Shown here one piece after another: positions 5,895 through 6,248 of a stretch of DNA of 6,248 bases. A program made the translations under genes and the position numbers. The notes below the pieces were generated by a model. The model ran no database searches. It had not been told where the DNA came from and saw only the letters and a list, made by a program, of their open reading frames with translations. The stretch is from assembly GCA_030609125.1 (NCBI GenBank), contig JAUWCW010000125.1, positions 1 to 6,248 of the forward strand, written 5' to 3'. Every line of letters begins with the position of its first letter. Position 1 is the first letter of the stretch. The stretch comes from JAUWCW01 sp030609125 [NCBI: Candidatus Rokuibacteriota bacterium]. GTDB lineage: Bacteria; JAUVQV01.

Positions 5895-6248
5895 TCAGCC
5901 GCCTTCCCGTTCGTCCATGAGGCCCAGCGAGCCCATCTCCTCCTCGTTCAGACTCTCAGGGGAGAGAACAGGGTGTGTCCTCGGGTCGATCTTCCTCGCC
6001 AGCCCGGAGGCGTATGAGACCTTCTGCAGACCGAGGTCAGTGGCTGCACCCTCGACGGTTTCCGCGTCGACCAGCTCCTTCCGGACCAGGAAGGCCTCGA
6101 AGAGGCTGTTGTCGCATATCACGTTGATCAGACGGGGGATCCCTCTCGAGTAGGCATGAATCAGATCGAGAGCCTCAGGCGTGAAAAGATCCCGGTCGCT
6201 CCCGGCCACCTTCAGGCGGTGACGGATATACGCTATCGTCGATTCCAC
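5895..6248 (-). CDS. ExeA/GspA/MshM-type AAA ATPase, C-terminal fragment (5' end outside window)
   Basis: Only the last 117 residues are present; the first codon in the window (GTG, 6246-6248) is almost certainly an internal Val, not a start. The fragment begins with TIAYIRHRLKVAG, followed by DLFTPEALDLIHAYSRGIPRLINVICDNSL, the C-terminal lid with the sensor-2-like GIPRLIN motif of ExeA-type ATPases. Members of this family serve type II secretion (GspA), MSHA pilus assembly (MshM) or exopolysaccharide export loci; the fragment cannot say which. The Walker motifs and any peptidoglycan-binding domain lie outside. The tail after residue 80 (RKIDPRTHPVLSPESLNEEE) is low in conservation and acidic, and it stops at TGA 5897-5895. 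With the LpoA-like lipoprotein just downstream, a cell-envelope role is plausible. Confidence 0.82.
   Translation of the reverse strand: MESTIAYIRHRLKVAGSDRDLFTPEALDLIHAYSRGIPRLINVICDNSLFEAFLVRKELVDAETVEGAATDLGLQKVSYASGLARKIDPRTHPVLSPESLNEEEMGSLGLMDEREGG

Noticed and set aside
1-6248. CRISPR arrays, insertion sequences, attachment sites or a new defence system.
   Set aside because: No spaced direct repeats, transposase-like frame or tRNA-end duplication was found; all minus-strand genes are explained by known families.

Overview
The window reads as ordinary chromosomal DNA of a GC-rich Gram-negative bacterium. The gene content (an ExeA/GspA-type ATPase, a lipoprotein fusing TPRs to a periplasmic-binding fold, a long type-1 SerA, PurA, and clustered CCA-encoding tRNAs) would suit a deltaproteobacterium-like lineage (Desulfuromonadota/Desulfobacterota). 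That placement is an inference from gene style; no taxonomic marker is present. Every gene I can support is on the minus strand, so transcription runs from high to low coordinates. Long plus-strand reading frames exist only because GC-rich genes throw open antisense frames.

In transcription order: (1) 6248-5895, the C-terminal end of an ExeA/GspA/MshM-type AAA ATPase, cut by the window edge. (2) 5848-3881, a 655-residue lipoprotein with a proline/arginine-rich linker, TPR-like repeats and a periplasmic-binding (type 1) domain, resembling LpoA-type penicillin-binding protein activators; it starts with TTG 46 bases after the ATPase stop. (3) A 114-base gap holding a good sigma70 promoter whose -35 overlaps the lipoprotein stop codon and whose -10 is covered by a perfect FNR-type palindrome (TTGAT-N4-ATCAA). 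(4) serA (3766-2177) and (5) purA (2146-853), 30 bases apart, probably one operon for serine and AMP synthesis. purA carries a single-base frameshift in a run of eight G. (6) A strong promoter and two tRNA genes, tRNA-Lys(UUU) and tRNA-Glu(UUC). (7) A 166-base spacer with no recognisable gene. (8) At 408-1, the N-terminal part of a DUF4143-type AAA ATPase, cut by the window edge, whose promoter is embedded in a perfect 13-base inverted repeat and which seems to make a nearly leaderless mRNA starting at GTG.

I do not see a new multi-gene system. The best leads are regulatory: the FNR-like box over the serA-purA promoter, and the inverted-repeat operator straddling the -35 box of the ATPase gene. 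The purA frameshift needs read-level checking before anyone calls it a pseudogene.
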